The notes under the pieces are model-generated. The model was not told where the DNA came from. It saw only the letters and a list, made by a program, of their open reading frames with translations, and made no database searches. Positions 11,101 to 22,786 of a stretch of 64,000 nt of DNA are shown piece by piece; the stretch's first letter is position 1; each line of letters begins with the position of its first letter. The DNA is from Pegoplata infirma (taxonomy: Eukaryota; Arthropoda; Insecta; Diptera; Anthomyiidae), in the NCBI GenBank assembly GCA_963921195.1, contig OY992537.1, positions 179,816,065 through 179,880,064 of the forward strand. Direction: 5' to 3'. The translations under genes and the position numbers were made by a program.

Positions 11101-11855
11101 TTTAATAGTAATACATTTTAAGTATTTGGAAATGTTTCTATATCATTAATTGCACTATACAAGAGACATACCCTAAAAATCCAAATTAATGATGCAAATC
11201 CGTCCTGAATTTCCTTGTAAGAAAAATTTTTAGTCTAAAAAAATTCCCTCTCCAAACCCAAGAGCTTGATCCGCGCCTCGTTTAATAGACATTTAAACAT
11301 ATCCGTTAATGATTTGGAAATGGTGTAAGGTTTCATTTAATATTTGTAATACTCAAATTCAGTATTGTATTTTTGAGAATCACTTGTAGACTCCGTTATA
11401 GTTTTTTTTTTTAATTTTTTGTTTTATTTACTTCCTTATTTTATTTGATTTCTATATAAAAAAATAATTGCAAAAAATATATAAATTTTTCTGTTTCTGC
11501 GTGTGTATGTATATTTGATTTGTTTGTGATTAATCATTATTAATTATAAAAATTTGTTTTTTGCAAAGATTTAGAAAAAAAAAAAATATACAAACATACA
11601 TATTTTTAATTTAATGCTAATTTTTTATTGATTAGAGTTTCTTGTATTTTTGACGATCTTACTTTATTATAGAGTTTTGTTGTTTGTATTTGATGTGTTT
11701 TACTAATTTTGTTAAGTGTACAAACAAAATTGAAACTGCAGGCGATAACGCCATCTTTTATATTTTTAATATATTTTCTTTTACTTAAGACGAAAATACT
11801 TCGAGTCATCTTTAGTAAGCACAAATTTTAAATCTCACATTGATTTGGGTATACA

Positions 11856-12044
11856 CAATTTACAGATGTAATTTGAAAAAGATCAATTGTAATTCGAAAA
11901 AGATCTCTTGTAATTCGGAAAATATCAATTGTAATTAGAAAAAAGTCAATTGTAAATCGAAAAATAGCAATTTTAATTCGAAAACGATCAATTGTTTTTC
12001 GAAAAAGGTTAATTGTTATTCGAAAAAGATCAATTGTAATTCGA
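11856..12044 (+). repeat. Tandem array of a 20-bp unit (GATCAATTGTAATTCGAAAA)
   Basis: About nine degenerate copies of the 20-bp unit. The head sequence ATTTACAGATGTAATTTG matches the head of the palindromic array at 17150. The array is cut by a family A DINE-like element at 12045 and resumes at 13384. Confidence 0.75.
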
Positions 12045-13382
12045 ACAAGTAAAAAAGTTAAATTCGGCCTTGCCGAATGTAGTGATACCCTCCACAATTT
12101 CAAAAAGATTATTGCAAACAACTTTATTTAAAAGGAAATTACTTTAAAAAAAAAAAAAAATTTAAAATATCTGCGAAAAAAATTTTTGGTAAAACCCGAG
12201 TAAAAATTTTTATATGATACAATATATAATGACATGTAACACAATATATATTTATACGCAATTTGATCCGAATAATGGTGGATGTTTTTGCATTAAAAAA
12301 GATCAACTTGTATAAAATATGATTTGATTTCATCCGAGTTTTGACCAGACATTGCCATATATTAGTGGATCTAATTAGATCTAATTGCATAAAAACATGT
12401 AAAATCCTGGTGTTTTTTGGTTTAGGTTGAGTTACACCACAGGTCAACGATACATTCACCAAACATATAATTTTCTTAAACAAAAAAATGTTCGGGTACG
12501 CTTCGAACCAGATAGGTGATATACATAACCCTAACAAGGAAATGTTTAGGAACATTTTAAAAAGTTTCTTATACTTTGCCTTAAAAACTTAGAAAATTGT
12601 TGGTTTAATGGAAACATATAGTGTTATATATGGAACAGAATAGGATATATATAATTTTATATTAAATTATACAGAAAAACAAATTTTGTGTTGACCCTAA
12701 TATAATTTTATATAATTATATCAACCGTACACCTTTTAACCGAATCATGATTAAATTATATATTACTACATATGACTGCATTTAAAAAATTTAGAAAATA
12801 TCTCACGCGATGTATAATCATATATGATTTATTATGTTTGCATCAAGTTATATATTGTTATATATGATTATTTTTACTCGGGAAAAAAAAATCCGCGATT
12901 TTTTTCTTTTTTTGTCAAAAAATATGTTCGTACTTGTTTAAATACCATTTGGTGTTCAATTATGTTCACAAATGTCAAGCAGAAGCCGAATTAAAGCATT
13001 TTGTATTTTTAGGTTATGTTGAATGTACTGAAATTTTTGAGGTGTGCTTACATTTTCGTTCATAACTTTTGAACCGCCGAACCGATATCGCTCAAATGCA
13101 ATACCAAACTTCTCGGGAGAACTTCCAATATATATGTTAAGTTTCAGTCATCTCTGTGCAATATTTTGTCCGCGAGAGCATTTTCCACAGACAGACAGAC
13201 AGACAGACAGACAGACGGACAGACAGACAGACGGACAGACGGACATCGCTAGAATGTCTTAAAATCGATCGGGCATCATGAATATATATACTTTATGGGG
13301 TCCCAGACCGATATTTCGATGAGTTACAAACGGAATGACAAACTTATATATACCCTCTATCACTAAGTGGAGGGTATAAAAA
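12045..13382 (+). mobile_element. DINE-1/Helentron-like element, family A
   Basis: The head ACAAGTAAAAAAGTTAAATT is followed by the palindrome TTCGGCCTTGCCGAA. The tail has a (GACA/GACG)n microsatellite at 13191-13246, ATATATACTTTATGGGGTCC, TTTCGATGAG and a terminal stem-loop ATACCCTCTATCACTAAGTGGAGGGTAT. It is inserted in the 20-bp array without a visible target duplication. It matches the mini-me/DINE-1 layout known in Drosophila (established knowledge), now regarded as Helentron-related. No Rep/helicase ORF is present. Confidence 0.7.
13191..13246 (+). repeat. (GACA/GACG)n microsatellite of a mini-me-type element
   Basis: About fourteen tetranucleotide units of GACA or GACG, the complement of GTCY. 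The same proto-microsatellite occurs at 30557-30611 and 58045-58073 on the other strand. Confidence 0.9.
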
Positions 13383-13383
13383 G

Positions 13384-13500
13384 GTTAATTGGTGCACAAA
13401 ACACATCAACTGTACTGCGAAAAAGATTAACTGTAATACGAAAAAGATTAATTGTGATTCGAAAAGATCAATTGTAATTAATTGTAATTCGAAAAATATG
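13384..13500 (+). repeat. Continuation of the 20-bp array
   Basis: About five degenerate copies of AATTGTAATTCGAAAAGATC, resuming after the family A insertion. Confidence 0.65.
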
Positions 13501-13906
13501 AATTAATTTTTACTACGATATTTCCTGTTAGTAAAAATGTATTACAGAAAAATCAAATTGATGAAAGTATAGATTTTAAATTAGAAATATTGCTCTGTGC
13601 TTAAATAGTTTTTTTTTAAAAATCCACGTTTTACACTTCATAAGAAGCAGCTGTTAGTATAATTTATTTCAATAAAGTACTTTTAGATATATGTTTTAAT
13701 ATTCATTGATTTTTTGGCCTATTTTCAATTTGGGTATGATTCAATGTACAACAAATTAACGTGTGTTTTTACACTCAAAAAATATGCTAGTCAAAAAATT
13801 ATTTAAATATTTTATAACTGAATTTAAATAACATTTGTAAACAAATTTTTGTTATATTTTTTAATTTTAACTGTACTTTTACTATTTTTGTTTTACAGTA
13901 ATTTTA

Positions 13907-14482
13907 CACTCAGAAAATTATGTAAGTTACTACATGTTAGTTGTTTGTATATTTTACAGTAGTTAGTTGTTTTTAACTACAAAGTCAGTTGTTTTTGTAT
14001 GAAAAATATCAAACAACTATTTCTGTTAGATATTTTAAGTCGTTTTTTTTTAATAACTAACAAAAAAGTACTTTAATGTAGTAACAGTTATTTAAAGTAG
14101 TTAATTTTATTTTTTTGATCTCTGAAAAATTTTCAAAGTTTTTTTCAAAAAACTAAAAATAAATTTTCGTTTTTTTTTTTATTTTTCACAACTTTAAAAA
14201 AAAAAAAAAAAAACTTGGAAAAAATTTGGTCTTCAATTTTTTTTCTGAAAATTAAAAAAAAAAAAAATGATATATTGATTATTTTATTTTTACTACATTT
14301 TAGTTGTTTTGACTACAAATGTAAGTTGTTTTTACTACATAAGTCAGTTGTTTTTTGTCAGTTAAAATAACTAACATTGTTAGTTGATTGAACTGAAAAA
14401 GTAGTTGACCCCAAAACAACTTACAAAGCAGTTATTTTAACTGACATTTTCAGTTGATTTTACTAACATAATTTTTTGAGTG
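13907..14482. mobile_element. MITE, TIR CACTCAGAAAATTATGTAAG, TA target
   Basis: Flanked by TA (13905-13906 and 14483-14484). The ends CACTCAGAAAATTATGT and ACATAATTTTTTGAGTG are inverted. The interior holds many TAGTTGTTTT and CAGTTGTTTT words. Another CACTCAAAAAATATG end at about 13771 may mark a truncated relative. No ORF. Confidence 0.75.
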
Positions 14483-14834
14483 TAAATATAAATTATATGT
14501 ATGATATACATAAGAGTAGGCATACTTTTTGGTTAAAAAATATCAACAATGACTCTGTTACATACATTCAATTTGGAAATCTATGTAAGTTCTACTCATA
14601 AACTACGCAAATATTTTTTGTCGAACTTACGCCAGGCAACAATAAAAAGTTTTAGTTTCCAAAAAACCAAAGCGCGGATTAAATGTTCAGCACGTGAGTG
14701 AATTGAAAAAGGATAGTTAAAAGTGCAAGGTATAAAATGTTAAACAGATTGGAGTACTCCAACATTGTGAATGCGTTCTTTAACTGAAGCCGAAGCACAA
14801 AAATAATAGCATTTTTGGAATATGCGTGCTTTCG

Positions 14835-14959
14835 AAAAGATCAATTTTTATTCGAAGATTCCAATTGTAATTCGATAAAGAACAATTGTAATTCGTAAAA
14901 TATAAATTGTAATTCGAAACAGATCAATTGAAATTTTAAATAGATTAATTGTAATTCGA
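14835..14959 (+). repeat. 20-bp array, third block
   Basis: About six degenerate copies of the AATTGTAATTCG unit, ending at the head of the next family A element. The junction (AATTCGA then ACAAGTAAAAAAG) is nearly identical to the one at 12045. Confidence 0.65.
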
Positions 14960-15117
14960 ACAAGTAAAAAAGTTAAATTCAGCCTTGCCGAATGTAGTGA
15001 TACCCTCTACAATTTCAAAAAGATTATTGCAAAAAACTTTATTTAAAAGGAAATTACTTTTGAAAAAAAATTTTTTTTTGAAAAAAAAATTTCCGCGAAA
15101 AAAAATTTTGGTAAACC

Positions 15118-15367
15118 CCGAGAGGGGTTATTAGTTTTTATTTTATTTTTACCCTACCCTACAACATTTTTTCAAAACATACTTACGCCCTATCTCCACT
15201 CCCTAAGTAGGCTCCCATACAAATAACAGTTGGGGCAAATTTTATAAAAACGTAATTTTGTATGGGAGCCTACTTAGGGAGTTGAGATAGGGCGTAGGTA
15301 TATTTTAAAAAAAATGTTGTAGGGTAAAAATAAATGGGGGTCGGTCTCACTAATAACCCCTCTCGGA
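15118..15367. repeat. Inverted repeat, arms about 115 bp
   Basis: The left arm begins CGAGAGGGGTTATTAG and the right arm ends CTAATAACCCCTCTCG. They share CTACAACATTTTTT, CGCCCTATCTC and CCCTAAGTAGGCTCCCATAC. Either a MITE or a palindromic part of the host element. Confidence 0.75.
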
Positions 15368-16273
15368 CGCACCATTGGATCGGTAGAAGCTGATTAAATA
15401 AAACAAATTTACAAAAAATAAAAAAAATTTATGGGGATGGCCTTAACAGTTAAAGATAGAGGGTAGGTGTGTTCAGAGAAAATGTTTGGACTAAAAAAAT
15501 ATTGTGGGGCAGTCATTCATTTTGTTGCTCTAAGGGCACTATTAGGGCAGTTAGAGCGTTTGGAACAAATTTTAAAAATGTCGTTTTGTGTGTGAGCCCC
15601 CTTAGAAATTGGAGATAGGGTATTAGTTTGTTCTAAAGAAATGTTAAGACGTAAAAATTAATGGGGGTCGGTCTTATAAAGGATCCCTCTATGATGCACC
15701 ATTGGAGCAGTAGAAATGATTTTAAGATTGAAAAATTACAATAAAATTTTTTCAAAAAATTTTTAAAAATAGTAATAATCGTTATCCCACGATCCTCCTG
15801 GGCAAAAAATTTGTAGAATTGATAGAAGTTTTACACAAAAAAATTTCAAAAAAATCAAAGAGTACAAACATTTTCAAAAATGAGATTTAAATTTTAAAAC
15901 TTAAAAATGGCATACTAGAGCGCTTTTAAGAATTTTTTGGGATTTTTTTTTTAGAAAGTACGTAAAAAAATTTGAAATTTCGACCATTATTGAAGAAGTT
16001 ATGATTAAAAGAAGTTTGAGTAAAGGAACAAACTACCAATTTTTAAAAATTCGATATCTTTTGAACGGGTCATCCAAAAAATCTGAAAATTTACCACGAA
16101 GGAGTTTTCGAAGGGAACTAAAAACTGTTAACAAATTGGGAAAATCTAAAAAAAAAGTTTTTCAAAGTGTCCGATTTCACATGGAATGCCCCATATACTT
16201 TATGGGGTCCCAGATCGATATTTCGATGAGTTACAAACGGAATGACAAACTTATATATACCCTCTATCACTAA

Positions 16274-17119
16274 CAAGGGAAGTATCTCAACCCTTATGAA
16301 CCGATTTTCCTGAAACTTAAAATATATATCAAAGAGACAATTTTAAGGTTGGGGTGTCTCGGCTTATCGGCCATATCGGGGATTTAGGGGTTCAAAAAAT
16401 GACGAAAAAATCGTTTTTTGGATTTTTCAGCCATTTCTTTTTAAGAAACTATATCGCTCATTTACTTGTATAGTGTCATAAGTCAAAATATGTCGTTTTT
16501 GGGTAAACCATACAGAATTATTTGTTATATCCTGCTTTATATTGTGTCAAAAATTCGTATTAATATCTTCTAAACTCATCGTTTGAGAAGAGAACACGCA
16601 ATTATAACATTTTCTATGTACGGGCCTTTGGCAATGTAAAATAAGTTTCAATTGTGAACTTTAAACCGGTTTTCTGTAAAATCAAACATTTTGCGTTATG
16701 ACACTATACAAGTAAATGAGCGATATGATGTTTTCATATAAGAAGAAAGGTTTTTTTAATGCCTATCCAATGGTGGCATAACCTTGTAAAAATTCGGCTT
16801 CTTTAAATATTTTTTCAGGAAAATGTGTAAATTTTGGGGGGTACTTATGTGAAGACATAGACCTACGATATCCATATGGATAAGAAATTATCTTTATTAA
16901 ATTTATTTTTTATTTATTTTTGCCCTAGATGATATTCCTATTAGTTCGGAAGTTATCAAAATTTTCCCGAAGGTCCACATGGTTTCATAAGGGGACAACG
17001 AAATTTTTAAACACCGATATGGCCGATAAGCCGAGACACCCCAACCTTAAAATCGTCTTCTTAATATATATTTTAAGTTTCAGGCAAATAGGTTCATAAG
17101 GGTTAAGATACTTCCCTTG
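16274..17119. mobile_element. MITE with 3-bp TAA duplication (Harbinger-like), TIR CAAGGGAAGTATCT
   Basis: TAA at 16271-16273 and 17120-17122 flanks inverted arms of over 110 bp. These share CAAGGGAAGTATCT, AACCCTTATGAACC, GGTTGGGGTGTCTCGGCTTA and CGGCCATATCGG. The sister DINE-like copies have an uninterrupted CACTAAGTGG at this spot, which confirms the target. A 3-bp TAA target is typical of PIF/Harbinger. A second MITE is nested at 16454-16723. Confidence 0.85.
16454..16723. mobile_element. MITE, TIR TCGCTCATTTACTTGTATAG, TA target
   Basis: The ends TCGCTCATTTACTTGTATAG and CTATACAAGTAAATGAGCGA are perfect inverses, flanked by TA. It is nested in the MITE at 16274-17119. A second copy (48319-54587) is split by the LOA-like retrotransposon. 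The two align closely through TTTATATTGTGTCAAAAATT and CATTTTCTATGTAC. Confidence 0.85.
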
Positions 17120-17149
17120 TAAGTGGAGGGTACAAAAAAAAAAATTGGA

Positions 17150-18075
17150 AATACACCATTTGCAGATGTAATTCGAAAAAGATCAATTGTAATTCTTAAA
17201 AGTTAAATTGTAATTCAAATTAGATCAATTGTAGTTCGAAAAAGATCAATTGTAATTCGAAGATTCCAATTGTAACTCGAAAATGATCAATTGTAATTCG
17301 AAACAAATTATTTGTAATTCGAAAAAGATCAATTTTAATTCGAAATAGATCAGTTGTTATTTGAATAGAATCAATTTTAATTCGTAAGAGATGAATTGTA
17401 ATTCAAATAATCAATTGTAATTCGTAATAGATCAATTGTAATTTGAAAAAGTAATTTGTTATTCAAGAAAAATCAATTGTCATTCGAAAAAGATCAATTG
17501 TAAATTTGGAAAAGATCAATTGTAATTCTAGAAAGATCAATTGTAATTCTAGAAAGATCAATTGTACTTCAAAAAAGATCAATGGAAATTCAGTTGATGT
17601 TTTTCGAATTACAATTGGAATCTTCGAATTTGAATTGATCTATTTTAAATTACAATTGATGTTCTTTGAGTTACAATTGATATTTTTCGAATTACAATTG
17701 ATCTTTTTCGAATTTTCATTGATCTTTTTCGAATTACAATTAGAATCTTCGAATTACAATTGATCTTTTTTTAAATCTAATTGAATTGTTTTCGAAACCC
17801 AATTGATTTATTTCGAATTACAATTGATCTTTTTTGAATTAAAATTTATGTTTTTTGAATTACAATTGATCTATTTCGAATTACAGTTGATCTTTTTCGA
17901 ATTACAATTGATCTATTTCGAATTCCAATTGGAATCTTCGAATTAAAAATAAAATTTTTGATTTACAAGTAGAATCATCGAATAACACATGCAATTTTCG
18001 AATTACAAATGGAATCTTCGAATTACAAGTAGAATCTTCAAATTAAATTGATGTTTTTCAAATTAAATCTGTAAA
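17150..18075. repeat. Palindromic array of the 20-bp unit
   Basis: From 17163 to about 17600 the unit reads GATCAATTGTAATTCGAAAA. From about 17600 to 18065 it reads in the opposite orientation (TTTTTCGAATTACAATTGAT). The outer ends CACCATTTGCAGAT and ATCTGTAAATGGTG are inverted. This looks like a fold-back element whose arms are tandem arrays. I saw no target duplication. Confidence 0.75.
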
Positions 18076-18497
18076 TGGTGAAGAGCTGAACCAGAAAAAC
18101 CGTTACCACATTTGAAATCAACGTACCCCAATTATCCCAAATCAGCTACCTGATTTGGGATAATTGTAAAAATGTAATTTTTACAAAACTTAAAAACAAA
18201 TTCGTATTTTTTTATTAAACCTTGAAAATGCCGATATCTCGAAGACTAAGCAAGATAGATCAAAACAATATTTCTGAAAAAAAATTTCGCATTCCGGAAA
18301 ATTTTTAACTACTATGGGTCATATTTTTTGCCCTGGATCGATTAAGCCAATTTACTTTGCTTAACTAAATAAGGACTATAAGACATATTGGTAACAAAAC
18401 ATTTTCAGTGTTTTAAACACTTTTCAATGATGCCAATCTGCGAAATATGGGCTTTTTATTGTCATAGACTGTAACATCTACTACTTACAAGTACATA

Positions 18498-20154
18498 CAG
18501 TGCCGGTCAAAAAAATAGCACCAATGACAAAATCTCTATTCATTCAATTAAAACAAAATATTATGTGCGTATTCGTTTAAAGTAAATATGCAATACTCTT
18601 ATACTAAGTCTAAACCCCTTAAATGTTTTTACTTTTTCCAAAAATTGTGGACGGTTCTTTTTTAATGATCGATATTTTAAAAAAACTCCGAATCAGTGCA
18701 GTCAATAAAATAGCACCGAATTACAAAATTTCTTTAAAAAAATTAATAATATTTTAATTATTAAAATAAAAGTGTTAAATACTAAAGGAAGATAGTTTTT
18801 ATTTATAAAAAAATTTAATTCATTACAAAATTTCATATTTATTTTCATAAAAATATGACGTGGAAAGAATTTTACTCCTCAAAAACGTTCTTTTGTAAAA
18901 AATATGATTTCTGAACATAAACCATATTCTGAAAAAGGAAAATTGGTTGGATGCGCTTATAAACTGATTGGAAATTCAGCAAAATTAACTTTAGAGCTTG
19001 AAAAACTTAGTCACAAGCGACGTTTGTCACCATTAGTGGTTAGGTGTTTGTAAAGACAATGGAAGAAAGACCCATTTATGACAGCTCCAGAGCTAAAAAA
19101 GGACAGCAAATGGCGAAAATGTTCGTCAAAGATTACAAAACAACAACATTAACGCTTGTAGATTCGGAAAAGTGCGCCTACTCTCACTTAAGCATGCTGC
19201 AAGTCCTTTGAAGTTTGCTAACAGTAACTCAGAATGACCAGCTTAAAAGTGGATCAATGATCTATGGGCAAATGAATCCAATGCTGTTTTATTTGGAGAC
19301 ATGGGATCACATACCTTTGTCAGAATACCCTAAAACGCGGAATTCAATCCAAAATTCAAAATAAAAATATCTTTAAATGGTGCTTATTGTGTGGGGGATA
19401 TTTTCCTTCTGTGGAGTGGGGTTCATATATTGGACCATGGCTCACATATTATACTAGGACAACCGTGGATATACACTTAACGTTTATATCCTCCAGAAAG
19501 TAATGTTGCAATAAGTTTCTAAGCAAACGCCACTAATTTAGGTCTTTTATCACGTCAATTATCCAAAGCATGACGGGAAATTGGCAAAAAATTGGGTCTG
19601 GACAATAAAGTAAACGTGATGGAATGGCCTGGTCAGTCCCCAGATCTAGACCAAATCGATAGTTGATGGGCAGATATAGAGAAGGGAGTGTCTCGAATAC
19701 AACTAACTAGTAATGAAGCTCTTTGGGTGGCTGTTCAGCAATCTGGAACTGAATTTCGAATTAAAGATCCAAAAATCTCCCGAATTCGGTACAAAAACGT
19801 TGTACATAGGTAATTGTCAACAATGAGCACTCGACATTTTTTTTTTAATATTTAAAGATATTACAACAATGCTGAATTCATAATCCATTCGTTTTTCAAA
19901 TTTAAGAATTTAATTTTAATACAAAAAGTACTGTGGTGCTATTTTTTTGACTGAGTCTTTTTTTAGTTTTTTTAAAAACTCTGAAAATTTTTAATAAAAT
20001 AAAAAACCAAATTAGCCTTTTCTTATGTAATATTGTTTCACACTCTTGTAAGTATCTTAGGACACGTTATCAGTGACATAAGTTGAAATTGTTAAAAAGA
20101 TACCAACGAAGAAAATTCTGTTTTATCCTGGTGCTATTTTTTTGACCGCAGCTG
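18498..20154 (+). mobile_element. Dead Tc1-type transposon with IR/DR ends
   Basis: TA flanks (18496-18497 and 20155-20156) and ends CAGTGCCGGTC...GACCGCAGCTG enclose 1657 bp. Each side has a second inner copy of the AATAGCACC-bearing repeat (18697-18725 and 19930-19955), the IR/DR layout of Minos/Sleeping Beauty relatives. The interior (about 18855-19815) is a plus-strand transposase pseudogene with many stops and shifts. Readable parts include a KKDSKWRKCSS-like DNA-binding segment and, near the C-terminus, MEWPGQSPDLDQID, corresponding to the WPxxSPDLNPIE motif of DDE Tc1 transposases; the usual NPIE has become DQID. No intact frame remains, so it cannot encode an active enzyme. Confidence 0.88.
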
Positions 20155-20529
20155 TATACGTACTTTTTAATACAGGTACATTTTATGTTCGTGTACTATA
20201 ATATCATTCTCATTCTTGCAGCCAGGGACGGGCTCAGGCGATTCTTTTTCTGAATGGAATCTAAAAATTTTTGCATTAGTAAAAATTATGAAATTAAAAA
20301 AAAACTTTCTATGAATAGATATTTTGGAAGCCCAAAAGTTATAAGTGGTAACCCTTTGCGAAAAATACACAGAAAATAAAATCGTCAAATTTAAATCAAC
20401 AAAAATCAGTTGTAAATCAACCAAAGATTTAGTGAAAACGGCCGCCTGTTAGTCCATAATACAAAACTTCGATTTTGTTTTCAACAAACTCAGTCAAGTA
20501 ATTTTATTTCATAATTATTTTATCATGTC

Positions 20530-20745
20530 AATACACAGTGTTTGTGTTTGTTAAATTTCTTTGTTGAAAAAAAAATTTCATTTGTCAGATCAACAAATTG
20601 GGTTTGTGTTTTTTGAATTTCTTTTTTGAAAAAAAAAAAAAAATTAAGATTTTTTACTTTTGTCAGATCAACAAATTGTGTTTGCGTTAGTTGAATTTCT
20701 TTGTTAAAAAAAAACAAAATTCTTTTTTCAACAATCAAAATCTAC
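20530..20745. repeat. Tandem repeat, unit about 80-100 bp
   Basis: Three copies of a block reading GTCAGATCAACAAATTG, then GTGTTTG and GAATTTCTTTGTT, followed by an A-run. It ends near ACAAACGTTTGT, a small palindrome. Non-coding. Confidence 0.65.
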
Positions 20746-21454
20746 AAACGTTTGTTGATATTACAAATTTCCGTATAGGAGCACTTTCAGTGAAAAAATG
20801 AATTGTATTCACAAATATGGGGGTCAATATAACAAACCGATTCTACTGATGATAACACTATAACTAGAAGTGTTTGAAACAAGTACATATATGAATGCCA
20901 GAAATGTCTTTAATTTTTGGAAATTAAAATTTCTTCTACATTTTTTAATTTAAACCCTTTTATAAGAATTTTAGTTTTAAACACATTTTAAAAAGTTTTA
21001 AACAAGATCGAAATAAGTATTCTTCTTGGGCCACCCGACACATTTTCCTGCGTACGTTCCTGCTTGAAGCTATACGTTACTATAACTGTAGCTGATTTTT
21101 TGGTATAATATATTGACAGAGACCTAAGATTTCAATCTCTTCCCAAATTGTGTAAATGTTTCTTCCATCGATATGTAGCACAATATCACATACACATTAA
21201 CAGAGCTTTTAGAGAGTTAATTCAATTAAGAATTAGTTTCACTAAAAAAAAAATTAATTAAAAAATGGGAAAATTAACTAACCCAGCAAAACTTTGATTA
21301 CCAAATAAGGTAAACAATAAGGTATAGGATAGTTTATTTTATACATTACAGCATTGATGATTTTAGCATAGGATGAGACTCAAAGTAATGCATACGAGTA
21401 ATGTGTAAAATATAGCATACCAGAACGTAATATATAAGGCGTTACGAGTAGTGA

Positions 21455-21545
21455 ACAAGCAACGATGTATTAAATTTACTCACGTGATGGTAAGTGAGTA
21501 GAAAAAATATGCTCGTGAGTGTCCGTGATTCATTATTTTTCACCT
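21455..21545. repeat. Fragment of the GTGAGT-rich hAT family
   Basis: TTAAATTTACTCACGTGAT and GTGAGTAGAAAAAATATGCT match 34303-34340 inside the intact element at 33877-34424. Ends are absent. Confidence 0.6.
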
Positions 21546-22010
21546 TGAAATAATATGTTGTTAAACAAATGCCTGGTAAGACATCCTAAAATAATGCTAC
21601 AAATAAGGGATATACATTACCTGATAATGTGTTACATAATCACCACCCATTACCAAAGTTTTGCTGGGAAATTCAAGGAAAATTGATAATGATTTTGGTA
21701 CATTGCTACGTTCTTAAAAATAAGGTAAGAAAAAATTATATAATATCCCGGGTGAAAATGAGCATGTATGTTCATATATGATGCATGTATGGATGTCCAT
21801 ACATGTGCATATCCGTAATTTGAGGGTACATGTACATTAATGATCATACATTGTCATACATGAATTTGTATGTACAATTTTTTTTTCATAAAACGTCTAT
21901 TAATTTAAATTTTTTCAAATATAAATAATTTGTATTAATTTTTGACACTGTTTTTTTAATAAAAACCAACGAATATTTTAAAAATATACTTTATGATACT
22001 TTAGGGTAAT

Positions 22011-22399
22011 CAAAGCTTCGAAGAATTAACCACTTTTCGAATGAATTCACAAATAAAATACATTCGATTTTAATAGTCACTGAATACAATTATCTTTAAA
22101 TATCAATATTTCTTGGAATGAATTCGATTTTTACCATTAAATCGAATGCTTGTTTACGAGAATTTTAAAAATTGAATGCATTATTTATTTCATTTTTTTA
22201 TTATTCATGAGATTTTTTAAAATCGAATTTATAAAAAATTACGCATTCAATTTCATGGTCAAATGTAAAAGAAATCGAATGCGCATATTTTAAAATCAAG
22301 TGTAAAATCATTCGATAAATTGTGATTGGGGAACGCAATCATTAAAGTTTAATTCAGAACACCAAATCTAATTAAGGAATGAAATCCTTCGCAGCTCTG
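22011..22399. mobile_element. hAT-type MITE, second copy of the 951 family
   Basis: The ends CAAAGCTTCGAAG and CTTCGCAGCTCTG match the family at 951-1705, and the interior has the same AATCGAATGC words. Flanks AGGGTAAT and ATAGTAAT agree at six of eight positions, consistent with a decayed target duplication. Confidence 0.75.
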
Positions 22400-22786
22400 A
22401 TAGTAATACCGTCAAAGTGTTCGCATTTTCTTCTAAATTTGGTTGTTTACGTTAGTGCCGTTCATATTCGCCTATAGAATACAAAAATTATAATCAATCT
22501 TGATGATGTATGATCATTATTGTCCGACCGAAAGACTTTTTTTCAGACTGAACCCATACATGAACTTCGTCTAATTTTGCAAAGTTTTGCCGAACCCAAC
22601 CTTAAAACAAAAATGTTTTTAAGACATGTATGCTATGCAGATGCGTAGCATATATGAAGGTGTATGACATATACCTTTCCACACATAGTTGCATACATTT
22701 ACATATCGTCACCTAAAATGCAAAACGCCCTATCTAACATTTTATAAATTTTACAGGAGAAGCTAAAAACGTGTTTATATAAAAAC

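Larger units (their letters stand above)
14960..17135 (+). mobile_element. DINE-1/Helentron-like element, family A, with nested MITE
   Basis: Head with palindrome TTCAGCCTTGCCGAA. The tail at 16185-16273 continues at 17120-17135 (TAAGTGGAGGGTAC) after the MITE insertion in the terminal loop. Internally, blocks starting ATGGGGGTCGGTCT and ending CACCATTGGA occur twice (15338-15380 and 15660-15705), indicating an internal duplication. An inverted repeat sits at 15118-15367. Confidence 0.65.

Noticed and set aside
11828..12121. Frame repeating ITIDLFRI
   Set aside because: It is the 20-bp tandem repeat read in one frame, not a repeat protein.
12139..12555. 138-residue minus-strand open frame
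   Set aside because: Lies inside a DINE-like element, is not shared with sister copies and has no recognisable domain or codon bias.
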